NCBI GenBank assembly: GCA_046316615.1
Contig: JBKDAN010000049.1
Span: 62,001-126,000, forward strand
Length of the DNA: 64,000 nt
Source: BJHL01 sp040378885
GTDB taxonomy: Bacteria > Planctomycetota > Phycisphaerae > Phycisphaerales > UBA1924
Direction of reading: 5' to 3'
Every line of letters starts with the position of its first letter. Position 1 is the stretch's first letter. The translations under genes and the position numbers were made by a program. The notes beneath the pieces were generated by a model. It had not been told where the DNA came from. It saw nothing but the letters and a program-made list of their open reading frames with translations, and searched no databases. Below, piece by piece: positions 52,194 through 61,206 of this stretch.

Positions 52194-54488
52194 ATGGCGA
52201 TCAAGCGTGTTCTTGCGGTGCATGTGGTGTGGTTCAGCGCGGTGGCCTGTGGGCAGGGGTGTGAACCCACGTGGCAGTCGATGGGTGGAGTGAATGGCGT
52301 TGACAATCAGGTGAGTGCGACCACAGTGTGGGACCCTGATGGCGCCGGCCCGCAGCCTGCGCTGCTGGTGGTGGCGGGGGAGCATGATGTGGCGGGCAAC
52401 GTGATCTCGCCGAACCTGACGGCGTAGGACGGCACGCAATGGCTGCAACTGAACAACGCGCCGCTCAATGGCGTGATTGACGCGCTGACGGTGGTGGGTA
52501 ATGACCTGCTGGTGGGCGGACTGTTCTCGGTGGTCGGCGGCGTGCCGGCGCAGAACGTGGCGCGGCTCACGTCAACAGGCTGGCAGGCGCTGGGCGAGGG
52601 GCTGGACGGACGGGTGTACGCGCTGCGCGCTTTCAACAACGAGATCTACGCGGCGGGTGAGTTCACTTCATCAGGTTCGCAGTCGCTCAACAAGCTGGCG
52701 AAGTGGAACGGCTCATCGTGGGTGGCGGTGGGCAGTGGACAGGGTGTGGACCAACCCATCATGGCGTTCACGCAGCTTGGGAGCGAACTCATCGCGGTGG
52801 GCGGGTTCACGAGCATTGACGGTGTGGCTGCGAATCGCGTGGCGCGATGGAATGGCAGCACATGGAGCGCGATGGGTGAGGGGTTCGATGAACAAGCGCG
52901 CTGCGCGATCGTGCACAACGGTGAACTGATCGTCGGCGGCTGGTTCAGCTCGAGCGGCGCCACGCCACTTGCCGCGGGCGCACGTTGGAACGGCACGGCA
53001 TGGGTCGCCCTGACACCTCCGGGCGACGTCACGCAGAATATCTATAACTTCGCGGTACTGAACAACGAGCTGTACGCGACTGGCGGGCTGAATGTGAATG
53101 GACGCGGCTATGCCGACGTCGCGCGGCTCACGCCCACCGGCTGGTCAGCGCTGACGACTGAACCGGATCAGTTCCTGTCAGTGTTCGCGGCGTACGCGAT
53201 CAGCGCGTACAACGGCAGTCTTCACGTGAGCGGCTTCTTCCGCACGCAGGGGGAGAACTCAGCGACGCGCATCGCGCGGTGGAACGGGCAGACGTGGGTG
53301 GGTCTGGGCAGCGGGAACTCGGCGCGCGTGTTTGGCGCGGCGAGCTTCCAGAACAAGGCGATCGTGTACGGTGACTTCACGCAGATCGGCGGGCTGCCCA
53401 TCCGCGGCATCGCGGCATTTAACGGGCAGTCGTGGAGCTCGCTGGGCGCGGGCATCACGGATCCGAGCGGCACGCCGGGGGCCACATGCATCTGGAATGA
53501 CAAGCTGGTGGTTGTGGGCAACTTCACGAGCGTGAGCAATCAGCCGTACAGCGGTGTTGCGTTGTGGGATGGCACGACGTGGAGCGGACTGAGCCAGCAG
53601 CTGTACGGCGCGGCGCAGGCGTGTGCGGTGCTGGACGGCACGCTGTACGTGGGCGGCGAGCTGTACGACGAGCAAGGCACGCTGCTGGGCACGGTGCTGC
53701 GATGGACCGGCACGGCGTGGGAGCCGGTGGGCACGGGCACTGATACAGCGGTATATGCGATGGCGGCGTACAACGGGAAGGTGTATGTGGGCGGGGATTT
53801 CACGACGGCGGGTGGCGTCCCGGCGACGGGCATTGCCGCGTGGAATGGCACGGCCTGGGAGGCGCTGGCCGGTCCTTCGGGACAGGGCGTGAACGGCGGC
53901 GTGGGCGCGCTGTTTGTGTATCGCAATGAGTTGATCGTCGGTGCGCGGCTGTTCACCAACGCCGGCGGGCTGCCTATCAGCTCCATCGCGCGGTGGGACG
54001 GGCAGACGTGGAGCGGTCTGGGTCAGGGGCTTGATTTCCCCGCGACCGTGACGAGCATGATTGAACGCGACGGCAAGCTGATCGTGGGCGGCTTGTTCGC
54101 GAGCAGCGGGGGCGTGCCGTTGGGCAATGTGGGCCAGTGGGATGGTGTGACACAGCAGTGGAGCGAACTGGGCTCGGGCACCAATCAGTACATCACCGGC
54201 TTTGCGAAGGCGGGTGATGACATCATCGCGGGCGGCCTGTTTACCGTGATGAATGGCCAGCCGAGCGCGTACGTGGCGCGACTGGGTTGCCAGGGGTGCG
54301 ATGAGATCGATTTCAACAACAACGATGTCTTTCCCGAGGATCAGGATGTCGTCGACTTCTTCAATGTGCTTGCGGGCGGCGAATGCGCGGGCTGCAATGA
54401 CATTGACTTCAACAACAACGACGTGTTCCCTGAAGACCAGGATGTGATTGACTTCTTCAACGTTCTCGCGGGCGGCGCATGCTCGTGA
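52194..54488 (+). pseudogene. Secreted repeat protein with GC-type dockerins, interrupted by TAG
   Basis: From ATG 52194 (GGAG upstream) the frame encodes a signal peptide (RVLAVHVVWFSAVACGQ) and the start of a repeat protein like the one at 3226-5529. A TAG at 52425-52427 interrupts it at codon 78, in SPNLTA-stop-DGTQW; the repeat pattern predicts an aromatic residue (Tyr, TAC/TAT) there. The same frame continues to 54488 with about 12 more repeats of the (V/I)ARWNGxxW type and two tail modules DIDFNNNDVFPEDQD. The downstream part alone (from GTG 52473) would lack a signal peptide. Either the gene is inactive, or the stop is an error or is read through. Confidence 0.75.
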
Positions 54489-54558
54489 AAAGAGACGACA
54501 CGGATGTGCACGCGGCGTGATGTCTGCGTGTGACAGGCCGACAAACCTTCCCACGTTT

Positions 54559-54605
54559 CCGCGGCTGGCGGTTCTTGTTTGCTCCAGCCGCGGTTACGCT
54601 TTTTG
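54559..54605 (+). terminator. Terminator after dockerin repeat gene
   Basis: A 10-bp perfect stem CCGCGGCTGG / CCAGCCGCGG (54559-54593) with a 15-base loop is followed by TTACGCTTTTTGGG. It lies between the repeat gene and the convergent YjdF/DUF2238-type gene. Confidence 0.6.
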
Positions 54606-54633
54606 GGCGCGTGTGATACGACGGTGCGAGCGA

Positions 54634-55269
54634 TCAGCGGCGAGAAGAACGCAGCGGAATGATGAGCGCAGCGAAGATGCATCCCGCGAGATTGCTGACC
54701 AGATCCCACCCCGTGTTCTCGTATCCGCCCACGTTGGTATTGGGAATCGTGAGCACCGCGATGAACTCGACGACTTCGTTGAGCGCGCCCAGCCCCATGC
54801 CGACGCAGATGATGGCGAAGAGCGCGCCAAACGTGGGACGCAGGTTGTTGTACGTGCTTACGCGGAGCGCTTCCCACGCGGCGAGTGTGGCGCTGAAGAA
54901 GCCAAACGCGTGCACAAACTGGTCGTACTTGGGCGTGAAGCTGAACAGGCGAAAGTTGTAGAGCACGTTGCCCGTGCCCTCGGGCGGAACCAGACTGGCC
55001 ATGAACTGGCGCGGAATGGGGATCGTGCCGCCAGCCATGTGCAAGAAGCCCCAGAATGCCAGCAGCCACATGACCGTCATCGTGAAGCGGACTTTGCCAT
55101 GCATGTACATGACCAGCCCAATCAGCACGAGCATGATCACGCCGTAGAACAGAAACTCCTTGTTCCCCTGCGACACCGCAAACCCGCCCAGCCCCAGCAT
55201 GTACAACGCGACAAACGCGCCGATGGGCACGAGGCTGGTGGTCTGGCGTTCGCTGAAGACTGGAGGCAT
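54634..55269 (-). CDS. YjdF/DUF2238-family membrane protein
   Basis: The 211-residue protein has about six membrane helices. The loop FTPKYDQFVHAFGFFSATLAAWEAL and the block GMGLGALNEVVEFIAV, then YENTGWDLVSNLAGC, match the DUF2238/YjdF family, whose function is unknown. ATG 55269 starts MPPVFSERQTTSL. A degraded copy of this 5' end is found at 57024-57089. Confidence 0.8.
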   Translation of the reverse strand: MPPVFSERQTTSLVPIGAFVALYMLGLGGFAVSQGNKEFLFYGVIMLVLIGLVMYMHGKVRFTMTVMWLLAFWGFLHMAGGTIPIPRQFMASLVPPEGTGNVLYNFRLFSFTPKYDQFVHAFGFFSATLAAWEALRVSTYNNLRPTFGALFAIICVGMGLGALNEVVEFIAVLTIPNTNVGGYENTGWDLVSNLAGCIFAALIIPLRSSRR

Positions 55270-55459
55270 GGCAGATAAGGTCGAGTCAATGAAGTGTCTG
55301 CGAATGTGGACAATACGCACGCCCCGCTGCGTGCGTGCCCCAGCCCTGCACGCGGATGGTCGCAAAAACTGAAGAACGCTGAGGGCACATCAGAGCCGTT
55401 TTCGCCTCTGTGCATGTCGGGGCAATATGCCCAACACCACACACGCACAGGAGTCTCTC

Positions 55460-56893
55460 ATGGTCACCAGCATCCGTCGCTCCGTCGTCATCGCCACACT
55501 CGCCCTGCTCGCCGGCACCGCCGTAGCGCAAACCGTCGTTCGCGGACCCATCCAACGTCCCAACGATCCATCGCGCTACTACGTCATTCAAGGCGCCAAC
55601 TGGACGCAGCTGCGCGACTTCGCACGCGGCATGGGCGGCGACCTCACCACGGTCAACGACGCGGCCGAGAATGCGTTCATCGTGTCATCGGTGCTGGCCG
55701 CCGGTGAGAAGGCCTTCAACGGACTGAATGACCTCGTCACCGAGGGCACGCTGGTTTGGAGTGATGGCTCTGTCAGTTCCTATCGCAACTGGACGGGCGG
55801 TGGGAACCCCGGCAACAACGGCAGCGTGGACTTCACGGTCATGCGCCAGGTCGATGCGCAATGGTCGATTGAAGGCCCGACCTTCACGCCCTTCGCCGTC
55901 GTTGAAATTCGCGGCGCGGTGCGGCTGCCCGGCGAAGTTTCAACGTTCGCGAGTGCAGTGACCGTGGCCAACCTTGGACCGCGCGAAATCCTGCTGGGAC
56001 CGGGCACCTGGACTACACCCAACTCGTTCTATGAAATCAACACGCCCATCACTTTGACGGGCTCGGGCCGAGGCGTGACGACGCTGCAGAGTCTGGTGGG
56101 TTCGACCACTTTCGATGTCAACGCGCCGATGACGGTGCGGAACTTGACCGTGAACTACCGCACGACGTCGCCGATGTTCTATCCCATTCTCACCCCGCCC
56201 ACGACGATCTCGTTCATCGACTGCGACATCACCTCGATTGTCGGTCGGGACTCGGGAGAACTGGTCGACGGCGATGCAGCCAATGTGAACTTTGAACGGT
56301 GCAATATCTTCGACATCGACAGCCTCATTCGCACGGACTCGGGTATCTCGCCCATGAAGTTCGTCAACTGCGTGATTCGCGACGTGGACGCAATCGCGAT
56401 CTCCGGGGCGTTTGGTGACAATGACGTGCGGTTTGTCAACAGCGTCATCACTCGCGTGACTGGCAACATCACGTCTGATCCCACGCTCACCACGTTCGTG
56501 AACACCGTCGTCCTTGATGAAGCCAACGTGTTCACGCCCGAGCAGTTGCAGAACTCGGTCTTCACAAACGTCAATCCGGGTTTCGTGAACCCCGCCGGCA
56601 ACAACTTCCAGTTGCTGCCCACCTCCTCACTCATCGACGCAGGCAGCACCGCTGGCTACCTCGTCGCCGGCGCGAGCGACTTCGTTGACATCGCAGGCAA
56701 CGTGCGCGGCAATGACGTCGCGAACGTGGCCAACACCGGCAGCGGCGCGCTCGCCCTTGACATCGGCGCCTTCGAGTTCCAAGGTGAAGTGGGCTGCGAC
56801 GATATCGACTTCAACAACAACGGCGTCTTCCCCGAGGATCAGGACGTCATCGACTTCTTCACCGTCCTCGCCGGCGGCGACTGCCCGCAGTAA
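55460..56893 (+). CDS. Secreted C-type lectin-like protein with GC-type dockerin module
   Basis: The 477-residue protein has a signal peptide (SVVIATLALLAGTAVAQ). A C-type lectin-like domain follows at about residues 35-155 (YYVIQGANWTQLRDFARGMG, GLNDLVTEGTLVWSDGS, YRNWTGGGNPGNNG), then a right-handed beta-helix region (about 165-430, e.g. FVNCVIRDVDAIAI), and it ends with one tail module DIDFNNNGVFPEDQD. AGGAG lies seven bases before ATG 55460. The product probably binds carbohydrate or another ligand at the cell surface. Calcium-ligand residues of true lectins are only partly conserved. Confidence 0.85.
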   Translation: MVTSIRRSVVIATLALLAGTAVAQTVVRGPIQRPNDPSRYYVIQGANWTQLRDFARGMGGDLTTVNDAAENAFIVSSVLAAGEKAFNGLNDLVTEGTLVWSDGSVSSYRNWTGGGNPGNNGSVDFTVMRQVDAQWSIEGPTFTPFAVVEIRGAVRLPGEVSTFASAVTVANLGPREILLGPGTWTTPNSFYEINTPITLTGSGRGVTTLQSLVGSTTFDVNAPMTVRNLTVNYRTTSPMFYPILTPPTTISFIDCDITSIVGRDSGELVDGDAANVNFERCNIFDIDSLIRTDSGISPMKFVNCVIRDVDAIAISGAFGDNDVRFVNSVITRVTGNITSDPTLTTFVNTVVLDEANVFTPEQLQNSVFTNVNPGFVNPAGNNFQLLPTSSLIDAGSTAGYLVAGASDFVDIAGNVRGNDVANVANTGSGALALDIGAFEFQGEVGCDDIDFNNNGVFPEDQDVIDFFTVLAGGDCPQ

Positions 56894-56904
56894 GCCGCCA
56901 CTCA

Positions 56905-57012
56905 CTCACGCAGCCGGCGTTCCGAGGGCCGCCGCTGCGTGAGCAACGAGTGGACGTGGGTAACCGAGGAGGAGAGGTGCGCAAGGCCCGCTGCAACGGG
57001 CCTTGTTGCATT
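56905..57012 (+). terminator. Two hairpins after the lectin-like gene
   Basis: The first hairpin pairs CTCACGCAGC (56905-56914) with GCTGCGTGAG (56934-56943). The second pairs AAGGCCCG (56983-56990) with CGGGCCTT (56997-57004) and is followed by GTTGCATTTG. The second is the better terminator candidate for the gene ending at 56893. Confidence 0.5.
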
Positions 57013-57023
57013 TGCAGACGAGT

Positions 57024-57089
57024 TCAACAGACAAACGCGGTGATGGGCATAAGGCTGGTGGTCTGGCGTTCGCTGGACACGGACTGCAT
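57024..57089 (-). pseudogene. Duplicated 5' fragment of the YjdF/DUF2238-type gene
   Basis: A minus-strand frame of 21 codons plus stop, with ATG 57089, reads MQSVSSERQTTSLMPITAFVC. The gene at 54634-55269 begins MPPVFSERQTTSLVPIGAFVA. DNA similarity is strongest across about 45 bases (57031-57075 against 55210-55254), with few mismatches. The fragment ends in TGA and lacks the rest of the gene, so it is a remnant of a duplication or a rearrangement. Confidence 0.65.
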
Positions 57090-57140
57090 TGGGGACGACA
57101 CAGCGGCAGATCGCATCGCCCATGCAACGGCGTGGATAGT

Positions 57141-57794
57141 TCAGCGCGCCCAATCCGGTTGCTCTGTTGGCCAAAGTGACAGATCGCGTAGTGCTTGCGG
57201 CTCGGTTGCGGCCAGTTCGGTGTCGAACTTGGTCGCGAGTGTGATATGCGAGCGCCCGTCAGGCCGTTGACCACGCAGTAACCGTTGGCACGCTTCCGCG
57301 TGCATTGCAAAGAACACGCCGAGATAGACGTGGTCCCAGGGAGCGACATTTTCTGGGAAAGGCGCGCTGGACGACGTCTGAATCGCATGCTCTACCACGC
57401 GGCACGAGTGGAACAACGCATAGCTACTCCAAGCAAGTTCGGCGCTCAACTGCGTCGATGCGCCGCGCGGAATTCTCACGCCGCGAGGCCCGCTTCGAGT
57501 GTCCTCGGTTTGGTGCAAGACGCGTGACAGCTCTGAACGGAATGACTGCAAGTCATCGGGCCTTCCTGTCTGGTCGTCGAGTAGCGATCGCAGTGCAAAC
57601 TCGCACCGTTGCAGAAGACCGGCAGAGACGTCAACCTGCCGCTTTAAACGGGTAAGTGAATCGGCCATGATCGGCATGATGCGCAATCCGACGCGAGCCG
57701 CGAGCGGTAAGCACGTACTGGACGGCAAAGCTCGCAGTGCGGCCGCAGACAGGCTCGGATCGACGGGATCGTGAAGATGCTCAAACGGTTCCAC
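57141..57794 (-). CDS. Hypothetical protein
   Basis: The 217-residue product is mostly helical, with ADSLTRLKRQVDVSAGLLQRCEFALRSLL and LAWSSYALFHSCRVVEHAIQ. There is no signal peptide or recognised motif. The start is GTG 57794; ATG 57677 (MPIMADSL) is a plausible alternative giving about 178 residues. It lies downstream of the CPBP protease gene on the same strand, with a gap of only 32 bases, which suggests co-transcription. Confidence 0.5.
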   Translation of the reverse strand: MEPFEHLHDPVDPSLSAAALRALPSSTCLPLAARVGLRIMPIMADSLTRLKRQVDVSAGLLQRCEFALRSLLDDQTGRPDDLQSFRSELSRVLHQTEDTRSGPRGVRIPRGASTQLSAELAWSSYALFHSCRVVEHAIQTSSSAPFPENVAPWDHVYLGVFFAMHAEACQRLLRGQRPDGRSHITLATKFDTELAATEPQALRDLSLWPTEQPDWAR

Positions 57795-57826
57795 AGTGCC
57801 CCCGACGGGTACCTTCGGCTGTCACG

Positions 57827-58891
57827 TCATTTCGCGAACATCATCGCGAGAACTACGTTGGCCAGATTGAACAGCACATGCATCGTGATCGGCACGCCGA
57901 TCTCTTTGGTGCGTTCAAACGCGATGCCCATGCATAACCCCAGAATGCCGACAGTCGCCGCGCTGTACCAGGGAATGTTGCTGCCGGGCATCATGTGCAC
58001 GCCCATGAAGAGCGCGCTTGTGATGAGAATCGACAGCCACGGCTTGCCCGTCAGCTTCAGGAATGCACTCTGCAGGAAGCCGCGGTAGATGATCTCTTCG
58101 ACAACGGGCGCGCCGATGATGGCTAGTGCCGCGATGCTCCACGCCCACGGGCTGTTCTGGTTGTCCAGCAGCAGCTTCAATGTTGGGTGCGAAACCTGCT
58201 GCGCCACTTCGCTGCCGGTGCGATACTCATGCAGCGCGACAAACCCGATGCCGGCGGCTTGCACCACGGGCCATGCACAGATGATGCCCGCCGCACCCCA
58301 CGCCAGCGAGCGGGCGGTGAACGTCAGCCCCGCACCCTTGCTGCCCGCGTTCACGAGGCTGCACAGCACCAGTCCGGTGATGATCGCGGAGAGGTATGTC
58401 AGTCCCTGTTGCAGCGCCTGCGCCTTGAGGGCGTCGTCGCCGCCGCGGTACTCGCTGGGAATGAACTGCATCAGCCCCGCGCCCAAGGCCATTGCGCAGT
58501 AGACGATCAAGCCGCACGCGAACCACAGCAAGCAGTTGTGCGGCTCGACGCTTCGCTTGCCTGCACGCTCAAGTGAGCCCGGGCGAATCACGTCCGCAAA
58601 CAGCAGAATGATGACAACCAGACCGGCAACGACAAGGTGCCCGTACTTCCACGGGTCACTCTGAAGCAGATCCCAAAAGCTCTTGCCCGCTGTCTTCGTC
58701 GCGGTGCCGGCGTCTTGCAGTGCTTCACGCACATTCTCAACGGCACCTTCGCCGCCCGCGCCGCCGGCGGCTTGAGCCAACGCGGGTGATGCCGCAAGCA
58801 ACAGCGCAATCGCCATCGCGACAATCGCAGTGCCGTTCGCCGCGCCAAACAAGCCGGGCTTGCCAAGAATCCTGACCTTGTCGCACAGCAT
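57827..58891 (-). CDS. CPBP-family intramembrane metalloprotease
   Basis: The 354-residue membrane protein has a signal-like N-terminus (IVAMAIALLLAASPALAQ) and about eight helices. The CPBP/Abi core is APVVEEIIYRGFLQSAF (EExxxR) followed by SALFMGVHMM and HVLFNLANVVLAMM with the further His and Asn, the set of presumed glutamic-protease residues related to Rce1. Substrates are unknown. The ATG at 58891 shares bases with the ATG of divergent trpC; ATG 58816 is an alternative start. Confidence 0.85.
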   Translation of the reverse strand: MLCDKVRILGKPGLFGAANGTAIVAMAIALLLAASPALAQAAGGAGGEGAVENVREALQDAGTATKTAGKSFWDLLQSDPWKYGHLVVAGLVVIILLFADVIRPGSLERAGKRSVEPHNCLLWFACGLIVYCAMALGAGLMQFIPSEYRGGDDALKAQALQQGLTYLSAIITGLVLCSLVNAGSKGAGLTFTARSLAWGAAGIICAWPVVQAAGIGFVALHEYRTGSEVAQQVSHPTLKLLLDNQNSPWAWSIAALAIIGAPVVEEIIYRGFLQSAFLKLTGKPWLSILITSALFMGVHMMPGSNIPWYSAATVGILGLCMGIAFERTKEIGVPITMHVLFNLANVVLAMMFAK

Positions 58892-59759
58892 GCCTGAAAC
58901 CCTCGCGGTCATCGTCGCCCACAAGCGCGAGGAAGTCGCTCGCGCCAAGGAAGCGATCTCGTTCGGCGAACTCGAATCGCTGGTCGCCCAGCAGGAGCCG
59001 CCGCGCAACTTCTTCGCCGCCGTCACCCGGCATGCCAACGCCGCGCACACCGCCATCATCGCTGAAGTGAAGCGTAAGAGCCCCAGCGCCGGCTGGATAC
59101 GTTCGGAGTACGACACCTCAGCTTTCGCGCCCGAGGAGTTCGCCGCCCAATACGAACGCAACGGCGCGGCAGCGATTTCCTGCCTCACCGACGAACGCTT
59201 CTTTGGCGGCCACTTGTCATACATACAGAAGATCAAGGATCGGGTATCGCTCCCCGTTCTCCGCAAAGACTTCATCATCGATCCCTTTCAGCTCTGGGAA
59301 AGCCGCGCCGCCGGGGCCGATGCCGTGCTGCTTATCGCCGAATGCCTCACAGAAGCCGAAATTGTGGATCTGCAAATTCTGGCCCAGCAGCTCCAGCTCA
59401 CCGTGCTGCTGGAAGTCCACAGCCTCGAAAACCTGCTCCGCGTCCGGCCGCACGTTGGTTTTCCGCATGCCAGTTACGGTCTGCTGGGGATCAACAACCG
59501 AGACTTGTCGAGCATGAAGGTGGATCTGAACCACACCTTGCGGCTGCTCGAGCTCGTCGACGACCGTTCGATTCTTGTTAGTGAGTCGGGCATCAAAACG
59601 CACGCCGACCTGCTTCGTCTTCGTGCGCAAGGTGTCCGCATCGCTCTTGTCGGCGAACACTTGATGCGCCAAACTGATCCCGGAGCAGCCCTTGCAGAGT
59701 TGCTGGGCCGTGAGCCGGGTTCCCCCTTGCCCGTTGAAGAGATTGAACCCAAAGACTAA
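58890..59759 (+). CDS. trpC: Indole-3-glycerol phosphate synthase TrpC
   Basis: TrpC closes the indole ring in tryptophan synthesis. The 289-residue product starts MPETLAVIVAHKREEVARAKE and has IIAEVKRKSPSAGWI (catalytic Lys), SCLTDERFFGG, VLRKDFIIDPFQL, LLIAECLTEAE, LLGINNRDLSSMKVDL and ILVSESGIKTHADL, the complete TIM-barrel motif set. The longer frame from 58830 is rejected because homology begins at 58890. Other trp genes are not adjacent. Confidence 0.96.
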   Translation: MPETLAVIVAHKREEVARAKEAISFGELESLVAQQEPPRNFFAAVTRHANAAHTAIIAEVKRKSPSAGWIRSEYDTSAFAPEEFAAQYERNGAAAISCLTDERFFGGHLSYIQKIKDRVSLPVLRKDFIIDPFQLWESRAAGADAVLLIAECLTEAEIVDLQILAQQLQLTVLLEVHSLENLLRVRPHVGFPHASYGLLGINNRDLSSMKVDLNHTLRLLELVDDRSILVSESGIKTHADLLRLRAQGVRIALVGEHLMRQTDPGAALAELLGREPGSPLPVEEIEPKD

Positions 59760-59776
59760 ACCCACAGGATCACCTC

Positions 59777-61156
59777 ATGATCATGCCTTCCATGCGTGCG
59801 ACCGTTTCCAGTGTCCTGCTCGTGCTTGCAACCGTCGCCGGCGCTCCCGCGATTGCGCTGGCTCAAACTGAGGCGCCGGCGGCGGCACCCACTGACGGCA
59901 AGGCGGCATTCCAGCGAGCGGTCGACGAACTGGCCAAGATCAACGCTGTGATGTACGACGCGAAGATGACCGTGCTGGACAAGGAGGGCAAAGGTCCTGC
60001 CACCAGCATGATTGCGAACTTCACTCACGACATGAACCTGAGCGTCACGCAACTGCGTGTGCCGGGCTCACAGTTTGGAGGTTGGATCGCGCGCGCCAAA
60101 GGCACTTTCACAAAGGACAAGGCCGAGCAGCAGCTCGATGTCGCCTGGAAGGCGGCCAGCATCGATCTGCTGCGGGTTGCAGAGAAGAAAGTCAAGGAAG
60201 AGCCGGGCAAGGCGCAGCTGGGCCCTGGTGTTGCATCCGCCATGAACGCCCGTCTGCCCGAGTTCTTCGGCGCAACGCCATTCTCGGCGGAACTCGCACT
60301 GAGCGAGTTCGCGCTCGAAGGCGAGAAGACGATCGGCGGCGAAGTCTGTGACATTGTCGCATTCACCGACCGCAACAAGCGCCCGGTGAAGTGGGGCTTC
60401 GCACGCTCCGACGGCCTGCCGCGCTTCAAGGAAGTGGTTTCGACCGGCATGACCGAGGGCATCACGCGCATCGAGATCACCAACATGCGTGCGGACCGCA
60501 ACAGTCCTCCCGATGTGACGGAAGACATGGTCAAGGTGGATGTGCCCGAAGGCTTTACCGAAGACCGCAAGACGGTTGTCCGCCGTGAAGTGACGCCGGT
60601 GCCTCAGCCCGCAGTTGAGCCCGCGCAGCCCGACGGCAAGCCCAGCGACGTGGCCCCGGCGCAACCCGCGCAGCCTGCACAGCCCGAGCCCGCCCCCGCG
60701 CCGGTGCCTGCAGGCCCCAAGGCCGCGGCGGAGTTTGAACTCTCAACCCCAACCGGTGAAAAGGTGAAGCTTGCTGACTTGAAGGGTTCGCCCGTGGTGC
60801 TGCAGTTCTTCGGCAGTTGGTGCCTGCCTTGCAAGGACTGGCACGCCAAGCTCGCACCAGCGGTGAAGTCTGTCGGCGACGCCAAGGTCTTTGCGCTGAG
60901 CGTGCGCGAGCGCGACAGCGCGAACGCGACCACCGAGCTTGCCGCCTCGGGCCAGCAGTACACGCACCTCGTCAACGCGGATGACGTCGCCAAGCTGTAC
61001 GACGTCTCCGTCTATCCGACGACCATCGTGATCGACGCTGAAGGCATCATCCGTCTCACGCTCGCTGGTGAAACCAGCGATGAAGCTCTCTCGCAAGTCA
61101 GCGACACGCTTCGCAACCTCGCAACGACGCCCGCGGGCGAACGCGCAAGCAAGTAA
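59777..61156 (+). CDS. Exported TlpA-like thioredoxin-fold protein
   Basis: The 459-residue protein has a signal peptide (VLLVLATVAGAPAIALAQ). A domain of about 220 residues of the DUF2092/LolA-like kind follows, and then a Pro/Ala-rich linker (about 270-325). The C-terminal thioredoxin domain has FGSWCLPCKDWHAKL, where CLPC is the redox pair, and the cis-Pro in VSVYPTTIVID. It probably acts as a thiol-disulfide reductase outside the membrane, possibly in cytochrome c maturation. It follows trpC with a 17-base gap. Confidence 0.85.
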   Translation: MIMPSMRATVSSVLLVLATVAGAPAIALAQTEAPAAAPTDGKAAFQRAVDELAKINAVMYDAKMTVLDKEGKGPATSMIANFTHDMNLSVTQLRVPGSQFGGWIARAKGTFTKDKAEQQLDVAWKAASIDLLRVAEKKVKEEPGKAQLGPGVASAMNARLPEFFGATPFSAELALSEFALEGEKTIGGEVCDIVAFTDRNKRPVKWGFARSDGLPRFKEVVSTGMTEGITRIEITNMRADRNSPPDVTEDMVKVDVPEGFTEDRKTVVRREVTPVPQPAVEPAQPDGKPSDVAPAQPAQPAQPEPAPAPVPAGPKAAAEFELSTPTGEKVKLADLKGSPVVLQFFGSWCLPCKDWHAKLAPAVKSVGDAKVFALSVRERDSANATTELAASGQQYTHLVNADDVAKLYDVSVYPTTIVIDAEGIIRLTLAGETSDEALSQVSDTLRNLATTPAGERASK

Positions 61157-61206
61157 TCCCACTGTCCTTCCCATCCTTCTGCATGTCCTCGTGGTGAAAT
61201 CACTTC

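Noticed and set aside
49778..52427. Stop codon reassignment to explain the two in-frame stops
   Set aside because: TAA, TAG and TGA all end well-recognised genes in this window at the expected lengths, and the two interrupted genes carry different stop codons, so a general code change is very unlikely.
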